Origin: Comamonas sp. Y33R10-2 | Lineage (GTDB): Bacteria > Pseudomonadota > Gammaproteobacteria > Burkholderiales > Burkholderiaceae_C | NCBI RefSeq assembly: GCF_019355935.1 | Contig: NZ_CP079925.1 | Location: forward strand, 2,046,001-2,110,000 | Direction: 5' to 3' | DNA: 64,000 nucleotides | Shown: piece after piece, positions 56,477-64,000 of the stretch | How positions within the stretch are numbered: position 1 is the first letter of the stretch | Layout of the letters: every line of letters starts with the position of its first letter | Made by a program: the position numbers and the translations under genes | The notes under the pieces: generated by a model | Database searches by the model: none | What the model was told of the DNA's origin: nothing | Seen by the model: the letters and a program-made list of their open reading frames with translations, nothing else

Positions 56477-57154
56477 TTATTTCTCCGTCGACGTTGTCTT
56501 GACCAGAACTGCAGCATCAGGAGCTGCACCCAGCGCATTGAGCTTGAACTCCACCAGATGGCGGTAGTCCAGTTCCTTGTCCATCGCCTTATAAGCTGCC
56601 TGATACTGAGCCACAGCCTCAGTCGTCTTGCCCAGAGCAGCATACAGATCACCACGGCGATCGGCCTGCAGACCTGCGAAAGACTCAGGCATAGCAGCTT
56701 CAAGAACCTTCAGACCTTCGTCATAGCTCTTTTGCTCTTCCAGCACGGCCGACAGACGCAGGCGCGCCAGAGCCTTAGAGCCCTCGCTGCCCTTTTCTGC
56801 CACCCAGCTCAGCTGAGCCTTGGCATCATCGAGCTTACCTGCCTCAACCGAGGCCTTGGCCATTTGCAGTGCTGTCTGAGCTGCCTGAGTCGTGCCGGGG
56901 AATTTTTCCTTCAAATCAGCAAACGCCTGATTTGCACGTGCTGCGTCTTTGGCGACCAAGGCCTCGGAAACCGCAAACTCCAGCGACGAAGCCTGAACAG
57001 CCTGGCGCTTTTGCCAGTACTGCCAGCCGTTCCAGCTAGCCAAAGCGGCAAAGACCAGCACCAAAATGGCGGTGATCAGAGTTCCCCAGGAGCTCCAAAA
57101 ATGCTTGAGCTGCTCAATTTGCTCTTGTTCTTCAAGGTCTAGATGGTTTGCCAT
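56477..57154 (-). CDS. yfgM: YfgM-type membrane-anchored TPR protein
   Basis: This 225-aa protein has a cytoplasmic start (MANHLDLEEQEQIEQLKHFW), one membrane segment (about residues 26-46, LITAILVLVFAALASWNGW) and a periplasmic tetratricopeptide region. YfgM is an ancillary chaperone near the Sec translocon that works with periplasmic chaperones. The gene sits between hisS and bamB, as in E. coli, with only two bases to the bamB start proposed here. Confidence 0.93.
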   Translation of the reverse strand: MANHLDLEEQEQIEQLKHFWSSWGTLITAILVLVFAALASWNGWQYWQKRQAVQASSLEFAVSEALVAKDAARANQAFADLKEKFPGTTQAAQTALQMAKASVEAGKLDDAKAQLSWVAEKGSEGSKALARLRLSAVLEEQKSYDEGLKVLEAAMPESFAGLQADRRGDLYAALGKTTEAVAQYQAAYKAMDKELDYRHLVEFKLNALGAAPDAAVLVKTTSTEK

Positions 57155-57203
57155 GACTACTTTGGTTGAATGGAACGCTGGTCGAAAAAAGAGAAGCGGA
57201 GAA

Positions 57204-58508
57204 TCAAATCGCTGATTTTAGGCTGCCCGCCCACTGGGCCACATCCGCCAACGATTGCAGAGATTGCTGGCCTTCTCCATCACGCAAAGACTTTACAGTC
57301 ACCTTGCCCTGGGCCAGCTCATCGCTGCCGAAAATCAGCGCAAAGCGCGCGCCCGATCCATCGGCTTTTTTGAACTGAGACTTCATAGAGCCCATGCCTT
57401 CAGCCGAGCCGCCCGCAGCAGCGTGCATTTGCACGGCCACGCCAGCAGTGCGCAACTGCTGCACGGTCTTGAAAACTTGGGGCAGCGAAGAGGCATCGGG
57501 AATGATGGCATAGACATCGGCTGCAGGCGCAGGAATCTCTGCGCCAATCTCTTTGAGTACTTCCAAAACGCGCTCAATACCCATGCCCCAGCCAACAGCC
57601 GGAGCCGGCTTGCCGCCGATTTCTTCAATCAGATAGTCGTAACGACCGCCGCCGCAGATGGTGCCTTGCGAGCCCAGCTTATCGGTAATGAACTCGAACA
57701 CCGTCAGGTTGTAATAGTCCATGCCGCGCACCAGACGCGGGTTCAGCGTCCACGCCACATCATTGGCATCCAAAATATCTTGCACGGCCTTCAAGTGCGC
57801 CTTAGAGGCATCACCCAAATAATCCATCAGTTTGGGCGCGGCGTTGACCATGTCCTGCATCGCAGGGTTCTTGGTATCCAGCACACGCAGCGGGTTACTG
57901 TGCATGCGGCGCTTGCCTTCTTCATCCATCACTTCAGTGTGCTGCTCGAAGTAAGCAATCAGCGCCTCACGGTGCGCCTTGCGCTCATCGGGCTGACCCA
58001 AGCTATTGAGTTCCAAGCGCACATCGCTGATGCCCAGTTCTTTCCAGAGTTGCGCAGCCAACAAAATCACTTCTGCATCCAGCTCGGGGCCAGCAAAGCC
58101 CATGGCTTCCACACCCACTTGGTGGAACTGGCGGTAGCGGCCACGCTGCGGGCGCTCGTGGCGGAACATCTGGCCGATGTAAAACAGACGCTTGCCGCCT
58201 TCATACAGCAGATTGTTTTCAACCACAGCACGCACCACACCGGCCGTGCCTTCGGGGCGCAGGGTCAGTTGCTCGCCGTTGAGCCTGTCTTCAAAGGAGT
58301 ACATCTCCTTTTCCACGATATCGGTCACTTCACCCAAGCCACGCACAAACAGCGCAGTTGGCTCAACGATAGGCGTGCGAATATTGCGATAGGCAAAACG
58401 ACCCATCAGGTCGCGCACCTTGGACTCAAACCATTCCCAACGCGCCGAATCGGGTGGGAGGATGTCGTTCATGCCTTTGACAGCAGTCAGTTTTTCGTTC
58501 TTAGCCAC
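57204..58508 (-). CDS. hisS: Histidyl-tRNA synthetase
   Basis: This 434-aa class II enzyme charges tRNA-His. It shows [20 protein letters not shown], motif 2 in [20 protein letters not shown], the histidine-specific [15 protein letters not shown], and motif 3 in [12 protein letters not shown], followed by an anticodon-binding domain. The start is a GTG, at 58508 ([11 protein letters not shown]) or at 58520 (adding RFHV); the first fits the family better. It lies 49 bases upstream of yfgM. Confidence 0.97.
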   Translation of the reverse strand: MAKNEKLTAVKGMNDILPPDSARWEWFESKVRDLMGRFAYRNIRTPIVEPTALFVRGLGEVTDIVEKEMYSFEDRLNGEQLTLRPEGTAGVVRAVVENNLLYEGGKRLFYIGQMFRHERPQRGRYRQFHQVGVEAMGFAGPELDAEVILLAAQLWKELGISDVRLELNSLGQPDERKAHREALIAYFEQHTEVMDEEGKRRMHSNPLRVLDTKNPAMQDMVNAAPKLMDYLGDASKAHLKAVQDILDANDVAWTLNPRLVRGMDYYNLTVFEFITDKLGSQGTICGGGRYDYLIEEIGGKPAPAVGWGMGIERVLEVLKEIGAEIPAPAADVYAIIPDASSLPQVFKTVQQLRTAGVAVQMHAAAGGSAEGMGSMKSQFKKADGSGARFALIFGSDELAQGKVTVKSLRDGEGQQSLQSLADVAQWAGSLKSAI

Positions 58509-58549
58509 GTGAAATCTCACATTGGGGTTACTAGCAAAACAAGAGCAGG

Positions 58550-58650
58550 TGGTCTGCTTGAATCTTATTTTTTAACTAGAAACCTTATTCAAATCCATAC
58601 AGATAGCGGACAAGCCGCTATCAATTCCAAATCTTTACTCGCAGGCATTG
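58550..58650 (-). repeat. Short AT-rich interspersed repeat, degenerate copy F
   Basis: On the reverse strand it reads TTGATAGCGGCTTGTCCGCT then ATCTGTATGGATTTGAATAAG. It keeps the GATAGC core and a local GATAGCGG/CCGCTATC inverted repeat. It fills the gap between ispG and hisS. Confidence 0.4.
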
Positions 58651-58689
58651 TGCCAGCAATGCTCAATGGCTCTTGGCGTTTTGGGCAGA

Positions 58690-59973
58690 TCAAGCTTTCT
58701 GACCATAACGGCGCTGCACATATTCCAGCACCAAGTTCTGAAACTCTTGGGCAATATTGTCGCCGCGCAAAGTTAGAGCCTTTTCACCATCGATGAATAC
58801 TGGAGCCGCAGGCGCTTCACCATTACCGGGCAGGCTGATGCCAATGTCAGCATGCTTGCTCTCGCCGGGGCCGTTGACGATACAGCCCATGACGGCCACC
58901 TTCATCGCCTCCACACCGGGGAACTGAGTGCGCCACACCGGCATTTCGCCGCGCAGAAAATCGTCGATCTTCTTGGCCAACTCTTGGAATGTGGTGCTCG
59001 TTGTGCGGCCGCAGCCCGGGCAAGCCGTGACGCTGGGCACAAACACACGCAGACCCAAGGACTGCAAAATTTCGGAAGCAACCACCACCTCTTGCGTGCG
59101 CGCTTCGCCCGGCAGCGGCGTGAGCGATACGCGAATGGTGTCGCCAATGCCTTCTTGCAGCAGCACCGCTAGCGCAGCGGTCGATGCCACCGTGCCTTTG
59201 GTGGCCATACCGGCTTCTGTCAAGCCCAGATGCAATGCGTAGTCACAGCGACGAGCCAGTTCACGGTAAACCGAGATCAAATCCTGCACACCACTGACCT
59301 TGCAGGACAAGATGATGTTGTCAGGGTTCAGACCCATGCTCTTGGCCAGCTCAGCCGACGTAATGGCCGAGGTAATCAGCGCCTCATACATGACTTGGCG
59401 CGTTTCCCAGGGCTTGGCACGGCGCGAATTCTGATCCATCAGATCGGCCATGATTTCCTGGTCCAGCGAGCCCCAGTTCACGCCAATACGCACGGCCTTG
59501 TCGTACTTGGCAGCAATCTCGATCATCTGACCGAACTGCTTGTCTTTTTTATCGCCCTTGCCAACGTTGCCGGGGTTAATGCGGTACTTTGACAGCGCTT
59601 GCGCGCACTCAGGGTAGTCAGTCAGCAGGCGGTGGCCGTTGTAGTGAAAGTCGCCCACCAGCGGCACATACTCGCCCATGCGGTCGAGCTGCTCACGGAT
59701 ATAGGGCACAGCCGCCGCCGCCTCAGGCGTATTGACGGTGATGCGCACCATCTCCGAGCCCGCTTGCGCCAACTGACGCACCTGAATAGCCGTCTCCACC
59801 GCATCCACGGTGTCGGTATTGGTCATGGACTGCACGCGCACAGGCGCATCACCACCCACAGTCACCACGTTGTTGTGCCACACCACTTTGGCTTGACGCG
59901 ATTTGCGCGGCAGCGGACTGGCAATGGCAATACCTTGCTCAGCCAGCTGCTGCAAATTTTGAAATTCTTGCAC
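58690..59973 (-). CDS. ispG: 4-hydroxy-3-methylbut-2-enyl diphosphate synthase
   Basis: This iron-sulfur enzyme catalyses the next-to-last step of the MEP isoprenoid pathway. The 427-aa form has the TIM barrel ([44 protein letters not shown]) and a C-terminal cluster domain with CPGCGRTTS and [19 protein letters not shown]. The start is a GTG (QEFQNLQQL), with GAGG about ten bases upstream. It lies 19 bases after rodZ, in the same transcript. Confidence 0.97.
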   Translation of the reverse strand: MQEFQNLQQLAEQGIAIASPLPRKSRQAKVVWHNNVVTVGGDAPVRVQSMTNTDTVDAVETAIQVRQLAQAGSEMVRITVNTPEAAAAVPYIREQLDRMGEYVPLVGDFHYNGHRLLTDYPECAQALSKYRINPGNVGKGDKKDKQFGQMIEIAAKYDKAVRIGVNWGSLDQEIMADLMDQNSRRAKPWETRQVMYEALITSAITSAELAKSMGLNPDNIILSCKVSGVQDLISVYRELARRCDYALHLGLTEAGMATKGTVASTAALAVLLQEGIGDTIRVSLTPLPGEARTQEVVVASEILQSLGLRVFVPSVTACPGCGRTTSTTFQELAKKIDDFLRGEMPVWRTQFPGVEAMKVAVMGCIVNGPGESKHADIGISLPGNGEAPAAPVFIDGEKALTLRGDNIAQEFQNLVLEYVQRRYGQKA

Positions 59974-59992
59974 TCTTGTTTACCTCGAACGC

Positions 59993-60988
59993 TTACTTCA
60001 CCTCGAAGCGAGCCACGTTGTCACGCGTGGTCGAAATATCGAGAGGTTCACCACGAACTGTTACTTGCGTGCCCTTGGCATTGCCCACCGTCACAGACAG
60101 GGGCAACTGACCTTCGGCAGTCGCAGACTCATCTTTGGCCAATGTTTTTTCCAGCACGACCTTGCCCGTCGCATCTTTGACCCTGACCCAGGACTGACCG
60201 GTATTCACTTTCAAAGCCAGCAACGCGCCAGAGCTTGCTGCCGGAGTTTGAACAGGCGCAGGAGCAGGAGCCACTTCAGCAGCGGGCGCCGTGGTGGCGA
60301 GCGCTGTAGTTGCGGTATTTACCGTAGATGCAGCAACGCCAGCAGCCGGCTCTACCGGTGGTTCAGTCACCAGCGCATCTGCTTCGCTACTGCTCAAAGA
60401 GCCTGAGGCCTGACCCAGCGCAACTGCTGCTGAATTCTCAGCACCAGAATGACTGACAAGCTCAGTCTGAACCGTAGCCGCCGATTGGGCCGTGTCATCG
60501 CCCTGAGCATCACTGACTGGCTGCTGGAAGGGCGCAAAATAAATAGCAGCAGCTGCAGCTAACAAAATCAACACGCCCGCCACAATTTTGCGCGAGCTGC
60601 CATTGCCGGAGTCCAGCGACGAGCCTGAAGACTTGAAGTTGCTACGCACCTTCACCGCTTCGTTGATACCGGAGCCCGAGTTGACCAAGCTCTTTAGCGT
60701 TCGCTGCGGCAACAAGGCCAGCACAGGTTCTGCATCCACTTGCAGAGTTCGGCACACCCCCATGGCCAAGGCACGCATGAAGACATGATCGGGGAAGGAT
60801 TCATAGTCATCGGCCTCCAGCGCTTGTAGCTTGTGCACCGGCACTTTCAGTGTGGCTGCCATGGCTGACAGCTGTACACGGGCAGCCTCTCGCGCTTGGC
60901 GCAACAAAGTACCCGCTGTGGCCGCAGTCTGTGTTTGGAGCTGCTCTTCGCTTTGCATCGATATTTCTTCCACCACAGAGTCACTCAT
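59993..60988 (-). CDS. rodZ: RodZ-like cell-shape protein (HTH plus DUF4115)
   Basis: This 331-aa protein links the MreB cytoskeleton to the cell wall machinery. It has an N-terminal HTH_25 domain (about residues 24-95, GTLLRQAREAARVQLSAMAA and FMRALAMGVCRTLQVD), one membrane segment near residue 140 (KIVAGVLILLAAAAAIYFA), an Ala/Thr-rich periplasmic linker and a C-terminal DUF4115 domain (WVRVKDATGKVVLEKTLAKD). Start chosen at ATG 60988, with GGAG six bases upstream; the ATG overlaps the pilW stop by eight bases, which suggests coupling. An ATG at 61006 is the alternative. Confidence 0.92.
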   Translation of the reverse strand: MSDSVVEEISMQSEEQLQTQTAATAGTLLRQAREAARVQLSAMAATLKVPVHKLQALEADDYESFPDHVFMRALAMGVCRTLQVDAEPVLALLPQRTLKSLVNSGSGINEAVKVRSNFKSSGSSLDSGNGSSRKIVAGVLILLAAAAAIYFAPFQQPVSDAQGDDTAQSAATVQTELVSHSGAENSAAVALGQASGSLSSSEADALVTEPPVEPAAGVAASTVNTATTALATTAPAAEVAPAPAPVQTPAASSGALLALKVNTGQSWVRVKDATGKVVLEKTLAKDESATAEGQLPLSVTVGNAKGTQVTVRGEPLDISTTRDNVARFEVK

Positions 60989-61832
60989 TAAAGGCTCCGC
61001 GCTCATAGGCTAACAACTCACGCGATTGCGGGAAGCGCTGGCGCAGCTGATCTGCCTGCTGACGCGCACCGACGCCTTCTTGCAATGCTTTATCAATCTT
61101 AATTCCCAGCCACAGGCTTTCTGCAGTAGCTTGGTTGCTATCGTTATTTAAGCGGCGAATATAAAACTGAGCTCTTTTCAGATCACCCTTAAGCCAAAGC
61201 ACATTGGCCAAGTTGTAACCGGCAGCGGAGTTGCTCACATCCATTTCATAGGCGCGAAACATGTTTTGGTAAGCCTGCTCAAGCTGACCCGCCTGCTGGT
61301 AACACATGCCCTTGGCCAATAAGGTCCTAGGCTGCTCGCGATAGCCCGGAGCCTGCAAAGCCTTGTCAAACCACTGATGCGCTGCGTCAAAGTGCTTTTG
61401 CTGGCACTGCATCCAGCCATAGTTATGCAGCTGATTGCCATCGCGTGGATTGAGATCAACCGCCTTGCGCAAGGCGATCTCAGCATTCGTCCAGTCTTTG
61501 TTCTGCATCAGGATGAGACCCAGCAGACCATAGGCATCAGCGTAATCCGGCTTTGCCGCTAGCGCTTGGCCCACTTCATCCTGCGCTACATCCAAACGAC
61601 CTGCCTGAAAGTAGCTGGCAGCCAGCTCCAGCCGAATCTGCGCACGGCGGTGCGCATCTGCAAGCTTGGGGCTAACGGAGCCGACCACCGAAGACTGAGG
61701 TACGGAGGTTGAAGACGTGGTTGTCGTCGTTGTCGTGGTACAGCCCATCAGTGCTGCAACCGCAACCGGTGCCCCCCACCGGGCTAACAAGCCCCAATGT
61801 TGCCAAACCGATCGCTGTGCCACTGCCTGCAT
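60981..61832 (-). CDS. pilW: Type IV pilus biogenesis lipoprotein PilW/PilF
   Basis: This 283-aa TPR lipoprotein (pilotin) helps the PilQ secretin reach the outer membrane. The lipobox is ALMGC (C31), followed by eight threonines in a row (residues 32-39). About six TPR units follow, for example LELAASYFQAGRLDVAQDEV and DYADAYGLLGLILMQNKDWT. AAAGGACGA precedes the ATG. The place between rlmN and rodZ is the conserved one. Confidence 0.94.
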   Translation of the reverse strand: MQAVAQRSVWQHWGLLARWGAPVAVAALMGCTTTTTTTTSSTSVPQSSVVGSVSPKLADAHRRAQIRLELAASYFQAGRLDVAQDEVGQALAAKPDYADAYGLLGLILMQNKDWTNAEIALRKAVDLNPRDGNQLHNYGWMQCQQKHFDAAHQWFDKALQAPGYREQPRTLLAKGMCYQQAGQLEQAYQNMFRAYEMDVSNSAAGYNLANVLWLKGDLKRAQFYIRRLNNDSNQATAESLWLGIKIDKALQEGVGARQQADQLRQRFPQSRELLAYERGAFNE

Positions 61833-61858
61833 GTACTCGTCCTTTATTCAAAACCCCG

Positions 61859-62980
61859 TCAAGACACCTGCTTGAGCGGGATGATGCGCTGCTTCGCCAT
61901 ACGTTCAGCAGCGCGGGTTCTGTCTTTCACATCGCCTGCGAGCTGGCCACAGGCGGCATCAATGTCGTCGCCACGTGTCTTGCGCACCGTTGTCACAATG
62001 CCTGCATTGCTGAGGATGGCTGCAAATTCCGTGACTCGCGCCGAAGGCGAGCGCAACAAGCCTGAAGCGGGAAACGGATTGAACGGAATCAAGTTGAACT
62101 TGCACCAATTCTTGCCGTTGCCACGTGCGCGCACCAACTCTATCAGTTGACGCGCATGCTCAGGCTGATCGTTAACGCCGTCGAGCATGCAATATTCAAA
62201 AGTCAGGAAGTCGCGCGGTGCGAATTCCAGATAGCGCACGCAAGAATCGAGCAACTCTGCAATCGGGTACTTCTTGTTCAGTGGCACCAAGTTGTCACGC
62301 AGCGGATCGTTGGGCGCATGCAGCGACACGGCCAGCGCCACGGCGCAGTCCTGCGACAGGCGGTCCACCATTGGGACCACGCCTGAGGTAGACACCGTCA
62401 CGCGGCGGCGCGACATGCCATAAGCATGGTCGTCCAGCATCACGCGCAGCGCAGGCACTAGGGCGCTGTAGTTCTGCAGCGGCTCACCCATGCCCATCAT
62501 CACCACGTTGGAGATGATGCGTTCATCCTTGCCCAAGCGCTTGCGCAGCGCATGCTCGGCAAACCACAGCTGAGCGAGAATTTCGCCCGTGGTCAGATTG
62601 CGGCTGAAGCCCTGATGCCCGGTCGAGCAAAAGCGGCAACCTACGGCGCAACCTGCCTGAGATGAGACACACAGCGTGCCGCGGTCGTCTTCAGGAATAA
62701 AAACAGTTTCAACGGCATTGCCGTCACCCACATCAAACAACCACTTCACGGTGCCGTCGGTCGAGACATGCTCAGACACCACGGGCAAAGCGGTCACATG
62801 GGCCCGGCCTTTGAGCTTTTCGCGCAGAGACTTGGCCAGATCAGTCATCTGGTCAAAATCGGATGCGCCACGCTGGTGAATCCAGCGAAACAGCTGCGTT
62901 GCACGGAAACGCTTCTCCCCGAGCTGCTCGCAATAAGCGGTCAGTCCTTCGAGGTCAAAATCAAGTAAATTGGTATTCAT
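61859..62980 (-). CDS. rlmN: Dual-specificity 23S rRNA/tRNA adenine-C2 methyltransferase RlmN
   Basis: This 373-aa radical SAM enzyme methylates C2 of A2503 in 23S rRNA and of A37 in some tRNAs. The cluster-binding motif CAVGCRFC (C111, C115, C118) is present. Also present are [37 protein letters not shown], and the C-terminal [17 protein letters not shown] segment carrying the second catalytic cysteine. pilW follows after 26 bases. Confidence 0.97.
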   Translation of the reverse strand: MNTNLLDFDLEGLTAYCEQLGEKRFRATQLFRWIHQRGASDFDQMTDLAKSLREKLKGRAHVTALPVVSEHVSTDGTVKWLFDVGDGNAVETVFIPEDDRGTLCVSSQAGCAVGCRFCSTGHQGFSRNLTTGEILAQLWFAEHALRKRLGKDERIISNVVMMGMGEPLQNYSALVPALRVMLDDHAYGMSRRRVTVSTSGVVPMVDRLSQDCAVALAVSLHAPNDPLRDNLVPLNKKYPIAELLDSCVRYLEFAPRDFLTFEYCMLDGVNDQPEHARQLIELVRARGNGKNWCKFNLIPFNPFPASGLLRSPSARVTEFAAILSNAGIVTTVRKTRGDDIDAACGQLAGDVKDRTRAAERMAKQRIIPLKQVS

Positions 62981-63112
62981 ATCGGCATGTGGCGAGGCGT
63001 CTTGTGAACGAAATGTGCCACGCCGTGGCCAGCAGCTTTAAGGCTGACACCGGCTTTGCAAAAGCGCAAAGCACTGGCGTCAGCGCAAGCATGCTGTAAA
63101 GCTAGCGTGGAA

Positions 63113-63538
63113 TTAACGCGAGTAAACGTTCATGCCGGGGAAGAAGAAAGCGATTTCCACAGCAGCAGTTTCAGCAGCGTCGGAGCCGTGCACGGCGTTA
63201 GCGTCGATGCTATCAGCGAAGTCGGCGCGGATAGTGCCCTTCTCAGCCTTCTTAGGATCGGTAGCGCCCATCAGTTCGCGGTTAGTCAGGATAGCGTTTT
63301 CGCCTTCCAGAGCTTGGATCATCACGGGGCCGGAGATCATGAAGTCCACCAGGTCCTTGAAGAAAGGACGAGCAGCGTGCACAGCGTAGAACTGTTCAGC
63401 TTCGCCACGCGACAGGTGAGCCATCTTGGAGGCCACAACCTTCAGGCCAGCGCCTTCAAAGCGAGCGTAGATTTGACCGATCACGTTCTTTGCAACTGCG
63501 TCGGGCTTGATGATGGAGAGAGTGCGTTCGATTGCCAT
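63113..63538 (-). CDS. ndk: Nucleoside diphosphate kinase
   Basis: This 141-aa enzyme balances nucleoside triphosphates. It has the family start [20 protein letters not shown] and the phosphohistidine H117 in [14 protein letters not shown] lies six bases before ATG 63538, so the in-frame extension up to 63577 is rejected. It is the first of the long reverse-strand block that continues to rlmN. Confidence 0.98.
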   Translation of the reverse strand: MAIERTLSIIKPDAVAKNVIGQIYARFEGAGLKVVASKMAHLSRGEAEQFYAVHAARPFFKDLVDFMISGPVMIQALEGENAILTNRELMGATDPKKAEKGTIRADFADSIDANAVHGSDAAETAAVEIAFFFPGMNVYSR

Positions 63539-63657
63539 GATGATTTTCCTAATCAGGGTTACTTTGAGTATTTGCAAAAAAGCAAAACACTTGATTTTAG
63601 CGGTGCCTCCATAGACCTTTGAGCCCGGGCACCACTGAAATACTTGCCGCAGCCGAA

Positions 63658-64000
63658 TTAACGACCGCCGCGGCGACCACCGCCGCCGCCACTAGGGCGA
63701 CGCTTGGCGGTTTGACGGGCACGCGAGAGGCTATCGCTGCCGATATAGCTCACTGCGGTGCGCAAAGGATCGGGCTGATTCTGGTTATTGCCAGCACCTT
63801 GCTGCCCACGGCCCATAGCAGCGCTTGAACCCGGACGGGGCACACTTTTGTTGCCACGCGGAGCTTCACGGCCATCGCCAAAAATACCCATAGGTGCGGG
63901 GCGGTTGCCATCCCATTCACCACGGCGCTGACCGCCGCCTTCGCGGCGACCTTGTGGCGCGCGATCGGCATTCGCAGCTGGGCCGCGACCGCCTCGGTTA
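63658..64000 (-). CDS. C-terminal tail of a probable RluB-type pseudouridine synthase (cut by the window end)
   Basis: Only the last about 113 residues are visible: a Gly/Arg/Asn-rich disordered tail ([20 protein letters not shown]) with [20 protein letters not shown] and the end [14 protein letters not shown]. The QPDP-x-RT-x-x-x-YIG pattern in a basic Gly-rich tail is what I associate with RluB, the 23S rRNA U2605 pseudouridine synthase, in this group. No catalytic domain is in the window, so the name is an inference from the tail and its place beside ndk. Confidence 0.55.
   Translation of the reverse strand, partial: NRGGRGPAANADRAPQGRREGGGQRRGEWDGNRPAPMGIFGDGREAPRGNKSVPRPGSSAAMGRGQQGAGNNQNQPDPLRTAVSYIGSDSLSRARQTAKRRPSGGGGGRRGGR

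Noticed and set aside
57255..58796. Forward open frame of 513 codons antisense to hisS and the ispG end
   Set aside because: It crosses two genes and an intergenic repeat; no ribosome binding site or domain.

Overview
This window is a contiguous piece of a bacterial chromosome, most probably from the Comamonadaceae (Betaproteobacteria, Burkholderiales), and Comamonas or a close relative is the best guess. The evidence is the gene content and order: the conserved ndk-rlmN-pilW-rodZ-ispG-hisS-yfgM-bamB-der-hfq-hflX-hflK-hflC-DUF2065-hisZ-purA block, the glnA-ntrB-ntrC block, DUF2069 next to yihY, and short AT-rich interspersed repeats that I associate from memory with this family. No rRNA, CRISPR array, prophage or intact insertion sequence was seen. 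The genus is an inference.

Layout. Bases 1-2620: the 5' part of rnr (RNase R), followed back to back by five tandem tRNA-Leu(CAG) genes, most with their own promoter and terminator. Bases 2.7-9.6 kb: two long reverse-strand genes, a DUF349 protein and an AsmA-like DUF748 envelope protein. Bases 9.6-10.4 kb: a structured noncoding stretch. Bases 10.4-13.4 kb: a lytic transglycosylase, then glyA-nrdR behind a probable ZTP (pfl) riboswitch. Bases 13.4-21.6 kb: a 5'-nucleotidase lipoprotein, aroC, a CBS-domain protein, a homoserine sulfhydrylase, a hydrolase, an unknown membrane-anchored protein, a PoNi-like (DUF1911) possible immunity protein and a DUF962 membrane protein. Bases 21.6-33.7 kb: acyl-CoA ligase, YihY, DUF2069, a LysR regulator divergent from a FAD-linked oxidase, an ankyrin protein, thyA-folA, a phosphoesterase, and lipoproteins including a lipocalin and a histidine-rich one.

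Bases 33.7-36.1 kb form a small AT-rich accessory islet. It holds one unknown gene and a row of three very short genes for Gln-, Lys/Thr- and Pro/Glu-rich disordered proteins, closed by a clear terminator. The first is cut by an in-frame amber codon. This is the least explained coding region of the window. Bases 36.1-42.2 kb: exonuclease III, then the nitrogen-control block ntrC, ntrB, a small periplasmic protein and glnA, with a sigma-54 promoter and two NtrC sites upstream of glnA. Bases 42.2-46.5 kb: an EI24-type membrane protein, a sterol-desaturase-family protein, a frameshifted polysaccharide deacetylase and a beta-propeller protein.

Bases 46.5-64 kb are the conserved housekeeping block on the reverse strand: a purine-type phosphoribosyltransferase, purA, hisZ, HflKC protease modulators, HflX, Hfq, Der, outer-membrane assembly (BamB, YfgM), hisS, isoprenoid synthesis (ispG), cell shape (RodZ), type IV pili (PilW), RlmN, Ndk and the C-terminus of a probable RluB. 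Several genes here use GTG or TTG starts and are tightly packed. Functions are assigned from recognised sequence motifs and family memory; no database search was run.
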